This document shows positions 8,547 through 16,128 of a stretch of 64,000 bases of DNA, piece after piece. How positions within the stretch are numbered: position 1 is the stretch's first letter; each line of letters starts with the position of its first letter. Where the stretch lies: positions 62,001 through 126,000 of the forward strand of contig DASYBC010000051.1 of NCBI GenBank assembly GCA_036500965.1, given 5' to 3'. Origin of the DNA: AP-15 sp036500965 (GTDB taxonomy: Bacteria; Pseudomonadota; Alphaproteobacteria; ATCC43930; CGMCC-115725). The position numbers and the translations under genes are program-made. The notes beneath the pieces are model-generated. The model saw only the letters and a list, made by a program, of their open reading frames with translations. It had not been told where the DNA came from and searched no databases.

Positions 8547-9847
8547 GCGGCGCCTCGCTTGCACGCCAAACCCGGGGCAACGGCATCAAGCCAGTCCGGG
8601 ATTGTATCGAGCGACAGCATCGCGTCATAGCTCGGTCGCGCCCGAATGACGGCGAAGCGGTCGCCGGCCACCATGATTTCGGGCACCAAGAGGCGGCTGT
8701 TGTAGGTCGAGCTCATGACTGCGCCATACGCCCCGGCCGCAGTGAAGGCGACGAGGTCGCCTGCCTCGAGCGGCGGCAGCTGGCGATCAATGGCGAAAGT
8801 GTCGCCGGTCTCGCACACCGGGCCGACGACGTCCGCCGGTGAAAGCAGCGCCGCCGGCGCGGGGAACCGGACCGGGAGGAGATCGTGCCACGCGTCGTAG
8901 AGCGCCGGGCGGATCAGGTCGTTCATCGCTGCGTCGAGGATCAAAAAACGCTTGCCCGCCCCTCTTTTGACATAGAGAACTTTGGCGACGAGAAGCCCGG
9001 CCGGGCCGGCCAGCGCCCGTCCCGGCTCGATCGTCACTGCGAGGTCGAGCGGGGCGAAAATCTCACCGACCAGTTTGGCATAATCCGCAGCCGCTGGCGG
9101 GGCTTCGTCGCGGTAGCGGATGCCGACGCCGCCGCCGAGGTCGATGCGGGAAACGGCGAGCCCGCTTGCGCGCAGCGCGCGCGCCTGCTCCGCCAACCGG
9201 CCGAACGCCCGCCGATAGGGAGCGAGGTCGACGAGCTGCGACCCGATATGCACGGCGAGCCCCAAGGGTGCAATGCCGGGCAGCGAGGCGGCCAGGCAAT
9301 AAGCCGCCGCGGCCTCGCCGATGTCGATGCCGAATTTGTTTTCTTTCTTGCCGGTGGCGATCTTGGCGTGGGTCAGCGCATCGACATCCGGATTGACCCG
9401 CAGCGCCACCGGCGCGGTCTGCCCAAGCTTGGTCGCGACCGCGCTCAGCCGATGCAGCTCGGGCACCGATTCGACATTGATCTGATGCAGCCCGGCGGCG
9501 AGGGCGGCCGTCATTTCCGCCTCGGTTTTGCCGACCCCCGAAAAAACGATGCGCTCGGGCGGCACGCCGGCAAAGAGCGCGCGCCGCAGCTCGCCCTCCG
9601 AGACGACATCCGCGCCGGCCCCGAGCCCGGCGAAAAGGCGCAGCACGGCGAGGTTCGAATTGGCCTTGACGGCGTAGCAGATCAGCGCGCGCTCGGCGGC
9701 AAACGCCTCGGCAAAGGCCCGATACGCGGCGGCAAACGCGGCGGCCGAGTAGACATAAAGGGGAGTGCCGATCGCTGCCGCGATCTGTCGGATCGGGACA
9801 TCCTCGGCGTGCATCTCGCCGCCGCGATAGGTGAAGAACTCACTCAC
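8543..9847 (-). CDS. lysA: diaminopimelate decarboxylase
   Basis: LysA converts meso-diaminopimelate to lysine with PLP. The 434-residue protein shows the alanine-racemase-like barrel with PLP lysine Lys61 in YAVKANSN, HIGSQ, the phosphate-binding GGGVGIRY, EPGRALAGPAG, and the cross-subunit active-site cysteine in GPVCETGD. The GTG start at 9847 overlaps the end of the lipoprotein gene by 8 bp, and the stop overlaps the TIGR02302 start by 4 bp. The arrangement argH, lipoprotein, lysA, TIGR02302 suggests one transcription unit. Confidence 0.97.
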   Translation of the reverse strand: MSEFFTYRGGEMHAEDVPIRQIAAAIGTPLYVYSAAAFAAAYRAFAEAFAAERALICYAVKANSNLAVLRLFAGLGAGADVVSEGELRRALFAGVPPERIVFSGVGKTEAEMTAALAAGLHQINVESVPELHRLSAVATKLGQTAPVALRVNPDVDALTHAKIATGKKENKFGIDIGEAAAAYCLAASLPGIAPLGLAVHIGSQLVDLAPYRRAFGRLAEQARALRASGLAVSRIDLGGGVGIRYRDEAPPAAADYAKLVGEIFAPLDLAVTIEPGRALAGPAGLLVAKVLYVKRGAGKRFLILDAAMNDLIRPALYDAWHDLLPVRFPAPAALLSPADVVGPVCETGDTFAIDRQLPPLEAGDLVAFTAAGAYGAVMSSTYNSRLLVPEIMVAGDRFAVIRARPSYDAMLSLDTIPDWLDAVAPGLACKRGAA

Positions 9848-10019
9848 GCGGATAGGGCAGCGGATAGGTGCTGGGGGCGCCCGGCGGCGGCACCGGTGCG
9901 TCCTTTTTGCCGCAGCCGGTCAGTGCCGGCGCAAGGAGGATGAGGGCGACAATGGCCAGCCCGACCGCCGGCGGCGCGTTTCTCGACGGCGGAAAGGTTC
10001 CGAGCGGGATCGCCCTCAC
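9840..10019 (-). CDS. lptM: small LptM-like lipoprotein
   Basis: A hydrophobic stretch GLAIVALILLAPALTGC ends in a lipobox (LTGC), followed by GKKDAPVPPP and a short Pro-rich tail. Small lipoproteins of this kind sit upstream of lysA in many proteobacteria, and the E. coli member (YifL/LptM) helps LptD assembly. The only standard start near the signal sequence is GTG at 10019, which lies within an interspersed repeat; the preceding N-terminal residues RAIPLGTFPPSRNAPPAV are unusually long for a lipoprotein leader. It overlaps lysA by 8 bp. Family assignment is by size, motif and position. Confidence 0.75.
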   Translation of the reverse strand: MRAIPLGTFPPSRNAPPAVGLAIVALILLAPALTGCGKKDAPVPPPGAPSTYPLPYPRE

Positions 10020-10097
10020 CCGCCCCGCTGCGCGCGGCACCCTCTCCCGCAATGCGGGAGAGGGGGGACCCAGCGCCGAGCGCTGGGTGGGTGAGGG
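10013..10097. repeat. interspersed palindromic repeat, copy 1 (CCCTCACCC...GGGTGAGGG)
   Basis: Outer arms CCCTCACCC (10013-10021) and GGGTGAGGG (10089-10097) are inverted. Inside is a strong hairpin CTCTCCCGCA-a-TGCGGGAGAG followed by GGGGGGACCC. A second copy with the same plan is at 49122-49207. It lies between argH and the lipoprotein gene and overlaps the start of the latter. Confidence 0.85.
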
Positions 10098-10126
10098 TGG
10101 CGCAGCGGGTCCGCGAACCGCGGGTC

Positions 10127-11539
10127 TCACGCCAAATACCTTTTCCGCGCCACGGTGATGGCGGCGCGGACGCGGGCCGGCGCGGTGCCGCCATCGCTGG
10201 TGCGGCTGGCGACCGACCGCTCGGGGTCGAGCACCGCATAGGCGGCGGCGGTGATCGCCGGCTCGACCTGCTGCAATTCGGCGAGCGGCAGGTCAGCGAG
10301 GTTGCAGCCGAGCGCTTCGGCGCGCCCGACGATACGCCCCGTCGCGTGGTGTGCTTCTCGGAACGGCAGGCCGGCGATGCGCACCAGCCAATCGGCGAGA
10401 TCGGTCGCCGTCGCGAAACCTCGTCCGGCAGCCTCACGCATGCGCGCCCGGTCGGGCCGCAGGTCGCGCACCATCCCGCTCGTCGCGGCAAGGCATAGCT
10501 CGAGCGCATCGGCGGCCTCGAACACCGGGACCTTGTCCTCCTGCATATCTTTGCCATAGGCGAGCGGCAGGCCCTTCATCACCGTCAGCAACGCGACAAG
10601 CGCACCGTTGAGCCGGCCGGTCTTGGCGCGGACCAGCTCGGCCGCATCGGGGTTGCGCTTTTGCGGCATGATCGAGCTACCGGTGGTGAAAGCGTCGCTG
10701 AGCCGAACAAAGCCGTAGGCGTCGCTGCACCAGATCACGATCTCCTCGGCCAAGCGCGACAGATGCGTGCCGGCGAGCGCCGCCGCGGCGAGGAACTCGA
10801 TCGCGAAATCGCGGTCGGAAACGGCGTCGAGCGAGTTCGCCGCCGGGCGGTCGAAGCCGAGCGCCGCGGCGGTCTGCGCGCGGTCGATCGGGAACGCGGT
10901 GCCGGCCAACGCCGCCGCGCCCAATGGCGACTCGTTCATCCGGCGCCGGCAGTCGGCGAGCCGCCCGCGGTCGCGCCCGACCATTTCGACATAGGCCATC
11001 AGGTGGTGGCCGAAGGTGACCGGCTGGGCGATCTGCAGATGGGTGAACCCCGGCATCACCGTGTCCGCCTCGGCCTCGGCGCAGTCGATCAAGGACCCCT
11101 GCAAATCTCGCATCGCGGCGTCGAGCCGGTCGATCGCCGCGCGCAGCCACAGCTTCAGGTCGGTCGCGACCTGGTCATTGCGCGAGCGCGCAGTGTGGAG
11201 GCGGCCGGCAACCGGGCCGATCAGCTCGGCGAGGCGCGTCTCGATGTTCATGTGGATGTCTTCGCGCGCCTCGCTGAAGACGAAACGGCCGCTTTCGATC
11301 TCCGCCCGGATTTGCTCTAGACCCTCGGCGATGGCCGCGCCATCTTGCGGCGACAGGATGTTCTGCTTCACCAGCATTGCGCAATGTGCCTTGGAGCCGG
11401 CAAGGTCCTCGGCCCACAGGCGCTTGTCGGAATCGATCGACGCATTGATGCGGCGCATAATCTCGGCCGGGCCGGCGGCGAAGCGGCCGCCCCATTGCGC
11501 GTTCGGCCCGGTTTCCGCCAATTTCTTGCGGCCGGTCAT
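10127..11539 (-). CDS. argH: argininosuccinate lyase
   Basis: ArgH splits argininosuccinate into arginine and fumarate. The 470-residue protein has all fumarase/aspartase-superfamily signatures: QWGGRF at the N-terminus, HMNIETRL, LHTARSRNDQVATD, PGFTHLQIAQPVTFGHH, and the flexible catalytic loop GSSIMPQKRNPD holding the active serine. It begins with ATG at 11539, 33 bp from the divergent thioredoxin-like gene, so the two promoters must be closely packed. Confidence 0.98.
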   Translation of the reverse strand: MTGRKKLAETGPNAQWGGRFAAGPAEIMRRINASIDSDKRLWAEDLAGSKAHCAMLVKQNILSPQDGAAIAEGLEQIRAEIESGRFVFSEAREDIHMNIETRLAELIGPVAGRLHTARSRNDQVATDLKLWLRAAIDRLDAAMRDLQGSLIDCAEAEADTVMPGFTHLQIAQPVTFGHHLMAYVEMVGRDRGRLADCRRRMNESPLGAAALAGTAFPIDRAQTAAALGFDRPAANSLDAVSDRDFAIEFLAAAALAGTHLSRLAEEIVIWCSDAYGFVRLSDAFTTGSSIMPQKRNPDAAELVRAKTGRLNGALVALLTVMKGLPLAYGKDMQEDKVPVFEAADALELCLAATSGMVRDLRPDRARMREAAGRGFATATDLADWLVRIAGLPFREAHHATGRIVGRAEALGCNLADLPLAELQQVEPAITAAAYAVLDPERSVASRTSDGGTAPARVRAAITVARKRYLA

Positions 11540-11572
11540 GCGCCGTTGTCCAGATCTGAAAAGGACGAGACG

Positions 11573-12157
11573 ATGAGATCGGGCCGCGCCGTGCTGTTGA
11601 TTCTGGCTCTGCTGCTGCCGGGCGCCGGTTTGGCCGCGCCAGCCGTCTCGCCCGCATCCGATCCGCCGGCGCTCGGCGTGTTCATCCCGGCGGCGCCGCA
11701 GCCGGCGCCCAAGATCAGCTTTTCCAATGCCGCTGGGCAGAAATTCAAGCTCGCCGATTTCGCCGGCCGGGTCGTGATTGTCAACCTATGGGCCACCTGG
11801 TGCGCGCCGTGCCGTCGCGAGATGCCGTCCTTGGAGCGGCTGCAGGCCCGGCTCGGCGACAAGATCACAATCCTGGCGATATCCGAGGACACTCGCGGCG
11901 AGAAGGCGGTCGCCCCGTTTGTCGCCAAGCTCGGGCTCAAGGCGATCAAGACCTATCTCGATCCGACGAGCGCGGTTGGCCAAGCGTTCAAGGTCGACGG
12001 ACTGCCAAGCAGCTTTGTGCTCGACCGCAACGGCCGGGTGGTCGGCCGGGTGGTCGGCGAAGCCAAGTGGGATTCGCCCAAGATGCTGGCGGTGATCGAC
12101 CCGCTGCTCGGCGAGGGCGAGGTGGTCAAGACGTCGTTCCCGCCAAAGCATCCCTGA
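11573..12157 (+). CDS. TlpA-like thioredoxin-fold protein, exported
   Basis: ATG at 11573 follows AAGGACGAG and gives 194 residues. An N-terminal signal (RSGRAVLLILALLLPGAGLA) is followed by a TlpA/ResA-type domain: LADFAGRVVIVNLWATW, redox motif WCAPC, and the cis-proline loop VDGLPSSFVLD. Such proteins reduce disulfides in the periplasm, for example during cytochrome c maturation. A TlpA-type gene divergent from argH is a recurrent alphaproteobacterial arrangement. Its 3' end overlaps the convergent esterase gene by 32 bp. Confidence 0.88.
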   Translation: MRSGRAVLLILALLLPGAGLAAPAVSPASDPPALGVFIPAAPQPAPKISFSNAAGQKFKLADFAGRVVIVNLWATWCAPCRREMPSLERLQARLGDKITILAISEDTRGEKAVAPFVAKLGLKAIKTYLDPTSAVGQAFKVDGLPSSFVLDRNGRVVGRVVGEAKWDSPKMLAVIDPLLGEGEVVKTSFPPKHP

Positions 12158-12806
12158 GCAAAACGTCTCGCAGAAAATGCCCGCCGCGCCGCAATCCTTC
12201 CTCATCGATCGAATGGCCGACGCCCTGACAGGCCAGGCTTTCGACTGGGATGCCCGCGGCTTTGAGGCCGGTTTCGGCCTCGGCAAGCGCGGCAAACGGG
12301 ACGAGCGGGTCCTCGCTGCCGTGAACCACCAATATCGGCGGCCGCGAGCGCACCTCCTGCGGCAGCAATTCGGGGGCGACGAGCCGACCCGAATAGCCGA
12401 CGATGCCGGCAAGCTCTTGTGCCCGCCGCGGCCCGACATAGAGCGACATGACCGAGCCTTGCGAGAAGCCGACCAGCGCCAGCGCGCTGGCCTCGAGCCC
12501 GCGCTCGTCGAGCGCCGCGTCGATAAAAGCGTCGAGGATCGGCGCCGCTGCGCGCACTCCGGCCAGCTGTGCCGCGGGACTGCGATCCTGCGAGCTGTAC
12601 CACTGGTAGCCATACGGCGCCATATCGCACGGGAAGGGAGCGTTCGGCGACACGAACTCGGCTTCGGGCAGGAGCGGCGCCCAATAGGGTGCGAGCCCGA
12701 TCAGATCGTTGCCGTCGGCGCCCAGCCCGTGCAGCAGGATTACCAGCTGGCGCGGCTTGCGGCCCGAGGCGGGCGGTCGCGACGGTCCAGACAGGTTGGG
12801 CATCAT
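12126..12806 (-). CDS. phospholipase/carboxylesterase-family hydrolase
   Basis: The 226-residue protein matches the PF02230 family of small serine esterases. It has LLHGLGADGNDLIGL, PNAPFPCD and YQWY near the N-terminus, the nucleophile elbow GFSQGS, the acid in HGSEDPLVPF, and the histidine in GVGHSID. Family members hydrolyse short acyl esters or lysophospholipids in the cytoplasm. No export signal is seen. Two adjacent ATG codons (12806 and 12803) are both possible starts. Confidence 0.88.
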   Translation of the reverse strand: MMPNLSGPSRPPASGRKPRQLVILLHGLGADGNDLIGLAPYWAPLLPEAEFVSPNAPFPCDMAPYGYQWYSSQDRSPAAQLAGVRAAAPILDAFIDAALDERGLEASALALVGFSQGSVMSLYVGPRRAQELAGIVGYSGRLVAPELLPQEVRSRPPILVVHGSEDPLVPFAALAEAETGLKAAGIPVESLACQGVGHSIDEEGLRRGGHFLRDVLLRDALAGTTS

Positions 12807-12889
12807 CGGCGCGGTCTTTCAAATGGCGGACGCGGCTCGTCAGCCATAGCCGAAAGAAGGCCCCGCTGTCACCTGCGGCAGCGCCGGCG

Positions 12890-13849
12890 ATGACCGCCGG
12901 CCCGGTGGTGACCCGATTTGCGCCAAGCCCGACCGGGTATCTGCATCTCGGCCACGTCCGCTCGGCGCTCGAAGGCTGGCGCGCCGCGCGTGCTGCCGGC
13001 GGGCGCTTTCTGCTGCGCCTCGAGGATATCGACCGAACCCGCTGCCGCGAGGAATATGCCGCGGCGATCATCGAGGATCTCGCCTGGCTCGGGCTCGGCT
13101 GGGACGGCGAGGTGCGCCGGCAGTCGGAGCATTTCGCCGATTATCGCGACGCGCTCGAACGGCTGGAGGCATTGGGGGTGCTGTACCCGTGCTTTTGCAC
13201 CAGGCGTGAAATCCTGGCCGAGATCGCCCGCGCCGGCGGGGCGCCGCAAGGCGAGACGGGGTCGCCTTACCCCGGCACTTGTCGGCGTCTAGGAACGGCC
13301 GAGCGCGGCGAAAGGCAACAGGCCGGTCACAATTACGCGCTGCGGCTCGATGTCGCCGGCGCGCTGGCGCTGACCGGCCGGCTCGACTGGATCGAGGAAG
13401 GCGACGGCAAGCCGCACCGAGTGCGGGCCGAACCGGCACCGCTCGGCGATGTGGTGCTGGCGCGCAAGGAGGTGCCGGCGAGCTATCACCTCGCGGTCGC
13501 GGTCGACGATGCGATCCAGGGAGTGACCCTGGTCACCCGGGGCGAGGACCTCGCCCCGTCGACGCACATCCACCGCCTGCTGCAGGCGCTGCTCGCCCTG
13601 CCGGCGCCGTGCTATCGTCACCACCCGCTCTTAACGGACGCAACCGGCCGCCGCCTCGCCAAGCGCGACCACGCCCAAACCATCCGCGCGATGCGCGCGG
13701 CGGGCCTGAAGCCGGCGGAGATTATCGCCGCCGCGCTTTCCCCAGCAAGCAACGCTCAGATCGCTTCCCCGTCGGCGGTGCGCCAAGCGCCGGCGGACCA
13801 CCATAATGGCAGGCCGAGGGTCTGGTCGAAGAAGGTGTCGCCGGCGTAG
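12890..13849 (+). CDS. gluQ: glutamyl-Q tRNA(Asp) synthetase
   Basis: This truncated GluRS paralogue attaches glutamate to queuosine in tRNA(Asp). From ATG 12890 the protein opens with TRFAPSPTGYLHLGH (HIGH motif), then LRLEDIDRTRC, the zinc-site-like YPCFCTRRE with PGTCRR, DDAIQGVTLVTRGEDL, and a KMSKS equivalent RLAKRD. The anticodon-binding domain is absent, as expected. The last ~35 residues after ALSPASN are unlike the family and read across the end of the opposite-strand gene at 13756-14103, overlapping it by 94 bp. An original stop may have been lost. Confidence 0.93.
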   Translation: MTAGPVVTRFAPSPTGYLHLGHVRSALEGWRAARAAGGRFLLRLEDIDRTRCREEYAAAIIEDLAWLGLGWDGEVRRQSEHFADYRDALERLEALGVLYPCFCTRREILAEIARAGGAPQGETGSPYPGTCRRLGTAERGERQQAGHNYALRLDVAGALALTGRLDWIEEGDGKPHRVRAEPAPLGDVVLARKEVPASYHLAVAVDDAIQGVTLVTRGEDLAPSTHIHRLLQALLALPAPCYRHHPLLTDATGRRLAKRDHAQTIRAMRAAGLKPAEIIAAALSPASNAQIASPSAVRQAPADHHNGRPRVWSKKVSPA

Positions 13850-14103
13850 CGGCCGGCGGACGGTCGGTTGGCAGTTGCGCCAGTCGAGGGCAGCGGGCGG
13901 AAGCCGAGATCGAGCAACTGCCTCAGCCAGCCGGTCTCGACCGTGCCCGCGACCGGCTCGAACACGCCGGGATCGCCCGGCATTTCTAGCGCCTGCGGGA
14001 TCTCGACGACACCGTCCGGCGGAACCCGGAGCTCGGCGCCGGCGGCCAATTCGATCGTGGTCGGGGCCGCGCCCGGTGGCGCGATCAGTCGGTGGTGGAG
14101 CAT
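13756..14103 (-). CDS. uncharacterised 115-residue protein with a phage-tail-like C-terminus
   Basis: ATG at 14103 lies 11 bp after the stop of the preceding interrupted gene. The protein has an N-terminal beta-rich stretch (TIELAAGAELRVPPDG) and ends with GDTFFDQTLGLPLWWSAGAW. That pattern (short strand, TLG.P.WW..GAW) recalls C-termini of phage tail-fibre and similar surface proteins, but this is a resemblance from memory. The ribosome-binding site is weak. It converges on and overlaps gluQ. Confidence 0.55.
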   Translation of the reverse strand: MLHHRLIAPPGAAPTTIELAAGAELRVPPDGVVEIPQALEMPGDPGVFEPVAGTVETGWLRQLLDLGFRPLPSTGATANRPSAGRYAGDTFFDQTLGLPLWWSAGAWRTADGEAI

Positions 14104-14114
14104 ACCGCGCCCGG

Positions 14115-14846
14115 TCAGAACGTCGCCTCGGGGTTCGACATCAGCTCCGCAAGGAGACGCCGGCCGGCTTCCGGATTGTGTCGCACCGCCGCGCTGCGTT
14201 TGGTCGAGGAGATCAAATCGCCGATCCGGGCGGCGGCATTCGCGGCGCCCGGTGCGCCATCGGGGAGATTGCCGCGCGCCAGCAGCTCGTTGCGCAGCCC
14301 GTGCAGCACGGCCTCGTGCTCGAGCGCCGCGGTCAATGCCGCGCGATAGGCCTCGGCATAATCGCGCGCCGCATCGACCGCCGCCTCGCAGACCGCCGCG
14401 TCGCGCCGCCCTTGCGACGCGCGCACACGCTCGGCGCAATGCTGGAACGCCTGCTCGGCTGCCGGCAGCACGGCTCGGGCGGCCGCCGCCTTCGCGGAAA
14501 GCGCTTCCTGTCGCTGTTCCGCGGCGATCGTCGCCGGGCAAGGCTCGGGGCGCGGCGCGGCAGCGCCCTCGGCGAGCCAGACCCCAAGCAGGGCGATTTC
14601 GGCTGTCCGCAGCGGTGCGATCTCGGCCTCCAGCCGGGCCGCCTCGGCGATGACGGCCCCGAGCCGGGCGGCCGGCTGCTAAGCTGCGTCGAGCTCGGCG
14701 GCGGCATCGCTGAGCTCGCTTATCGCCGCGGCCAACCGCGCGCGGACCGGTGAGGCCGGCCCCGGCTCGCTCGCGCCATGCTCGTGCGCCGCCAAGCCGT
14801 CTGCGCCGGATGCCCGGTGATGCACGGGCTCGACCGGTTTCTCCAT
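14115..14846 (-). pseudogene. helical uncharacterised protein interrupted by an in-frame TAG
   Basis: ATG at 14846, with GAGGGAG upstream, starts 55 residues ending in SDAAAELDAA and then a TAG at 14681-14679. The same frame continues open for 187 more codons (QPAARLGAVIAEAARLEAEI and onward) to TGA at 14117-14115. The downstream part has strong helical, Ala/Glu/Arg-rich composition typical of real coding sequence here. It contains no ATG; the first standard start is GTG at 14471, 69 codons in. A single substitution such as CAG to TAG would explain it. A sequencing error or two separate genes are the alternatives. Function is not recognised. Confidence 0.65.
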
Positions 14847-14983
14847 CGCGCGCTCCCTCGTGCCATTGCCATAGCCTGGGTGGGCCGTCGGCCACACCCG
14901 CAAGCAACATAGGCGGCCGGGAGGAGAGCGGCAGCCGCACACTCCCAAGCTTGCAGCTTTGCAAGCTCGGCGCAGCGGGGCGG

Positions 14984-15916
14984 CTACAGCGACATCTTCA
15001 GCGCTTTTCTGAGCTTGCGCACGGTCTCGGCGCTTTTCAAGCCATAGGGCGGATTGGCGGGCGACAGGCCGAGCTCGCGCAGGACCAGCGCCAGCACCCG
15101 CTCGTTGCCGGTCCCGGCGGCGAACGCCTTGCGCTCCCATAGCGCGATCAGCGCCTGGCGCAGCATCGCCTGGGCGCGACGCTCGCGACCACGGCCAGCG
15201 GCGGCCGGAGCTGTGCTGTCCGGCGCGTTCGGGCCGATCGTCACCTCGACGCCGGCAAGCGACGAGCCGTCGGGCAGCACGATCGTATTGCCGGCAAAAT
15301 CAAGCCGCGCACGGCCGAACCAGTCCGCCGCGGCCTCCGCCCGGCCGCCGGCGCGAAACCCGCTCGCCCGGAACCCCCCGGCGCGCCCGATCGCCTCGAA
15401 CGCTGCGACGAGCTGATCTTCGATCGCCGCGATCTGCGCCAGCAGCGCCGGGTCGCCGCGATGGCGTTCGAGAAACCCGGCGAACGCCTCGCCGCCGGCA
15501 GCGCCCAGCGGCGACGGCGCCCCGGCGAACGGTGGCGGCGTTCCCCGCCCAATCAGCCGCCGGCGACCGGCGTCGGTTGCTGCCGGCGAGGCGGCGGCCG
15601 GTCCCGCCGCTGGCGTCGGCTGGTCCTGCTGCCGCTGCCATTCGAGCGAGCCGGGCGCCGGCGCCGGCTCGACGCTCGGTCGAGCTTCGAGCTCGGCTGC
15701 GAAGCGGCAATACCGCGCCCAAAGCTCGGGGTCGGCGCTGGCGATCAGCGCTTCGGCCAGGGTGAGAACAGACGCGGCGGGTCCAAGGTCGGGCGTGGCG
15801 CACCTCCCTTCCCGATCGGCCTCTGACCGGAGGGGTCGGGATGCTGCGGGATCGAGCGGTCGCGCCGGGATAGTGCGGCCATCCGCTGGGGCCGACAACC
15901 GTCTCGGCCGAGCCAT
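14984..15916 (-). CDS. uncharacterised protein of up to 310 residues
   Basis: The open frame from ATG 15916 contains a low-complexity Pro/Ala middle and a C-terminal helical domain ending in SPANPPYGLKSAETVRKLRKAL. The 5' part is doubtful because the ATG lies in the upstream block of the divergent exporter gene. A strong ribosome-binding site, AGGGAGGTG (about 15809-15801), sits just before an in-frame ACG at 15796, where an ATG would be expected; initiation there would give about 270 residues. It is probably the first gene of the three-gene reverse-strand group. I do not recognise the family. Confidence 0.6.
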   Translation of the reverse strand: MARPRRLSAPADGRTIPARPLDPAASRPLRSEADREGRCATPDLGPAASVLTLAEALIASADPELWARYCRFAAELEARPSVEPAPAPGSLEWQRQQDQPTPAAGPAAASPAATDAGRRRLIGRGTPPPFAGAPSPLGAAGGEAFAGFLERHRGDPALLAQIAAIEDQLVAAFEAIGRAGGFRASGFRAGGRAEAAADWFGRARLDFAGNTIVLPDGSSLAGVEVTIGPNAPDSTAPAAAGRGRERRAQAMLRQALIALWERKAFAAGTGNERVLALVLRELGLSPANPPYGLKSAETVRKLRKALKMSL

Positions 15917-15990
15917 CGAATTCGCGACTGCCAGCCACGCGATTGCGCCGCGACGCGGCTTTTTGGCTTTTTGTTGCCGGCGCCTATGAT
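15913..15990 (+). promoter_or_regulatory. upstream block of first DHA2 exporter (block A)
   Basis: GAGCCATCGAATTC near 15911-15924, then CCAGCCACGCGAT, then TATGAT at 15985-15990 as a likely -10. The same CCATCGAATT core recurs before the second exporter (17753) and before the marR gene (19462). Here the distance from CCATCG to the TATGAT box is 72 bp, against 61 bp in the other two. Confidence 0.5.
15947..15964 (+). terminator. terminator-like hairpin with T-run
   Basis: GCCG-CGACG-CGGC (15947-15959) forms a short GC stem and is followed directly by TTTTT. It sits inside the leader region of the first exporter, upstream of the proposed -10. It could stop read-through from upstream. The stem is only 4 bp. 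Confidence 0.3.
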
Positions 15991-16128
15991 CGTGTCACGA
16001 ATTTGACAAGAGTGGCCGAAAGGCCATCGTCCCCTCGGAGGGAACGCGGCATTGATCGCGAGGCTCGCCGCCGCCTGCTGTTTCGAGCAGCGCCGTCATC
16101 GGTCCGAGCTCGCGGATCGGGTGGCGCG

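Noticed and set aside
15943..16128. 62-codon N-terminal extension of the first exporter
   Set aside because: It crosses the upstream control block and has no counterpart in the two paralogues, whose GTG starts align with 16129.
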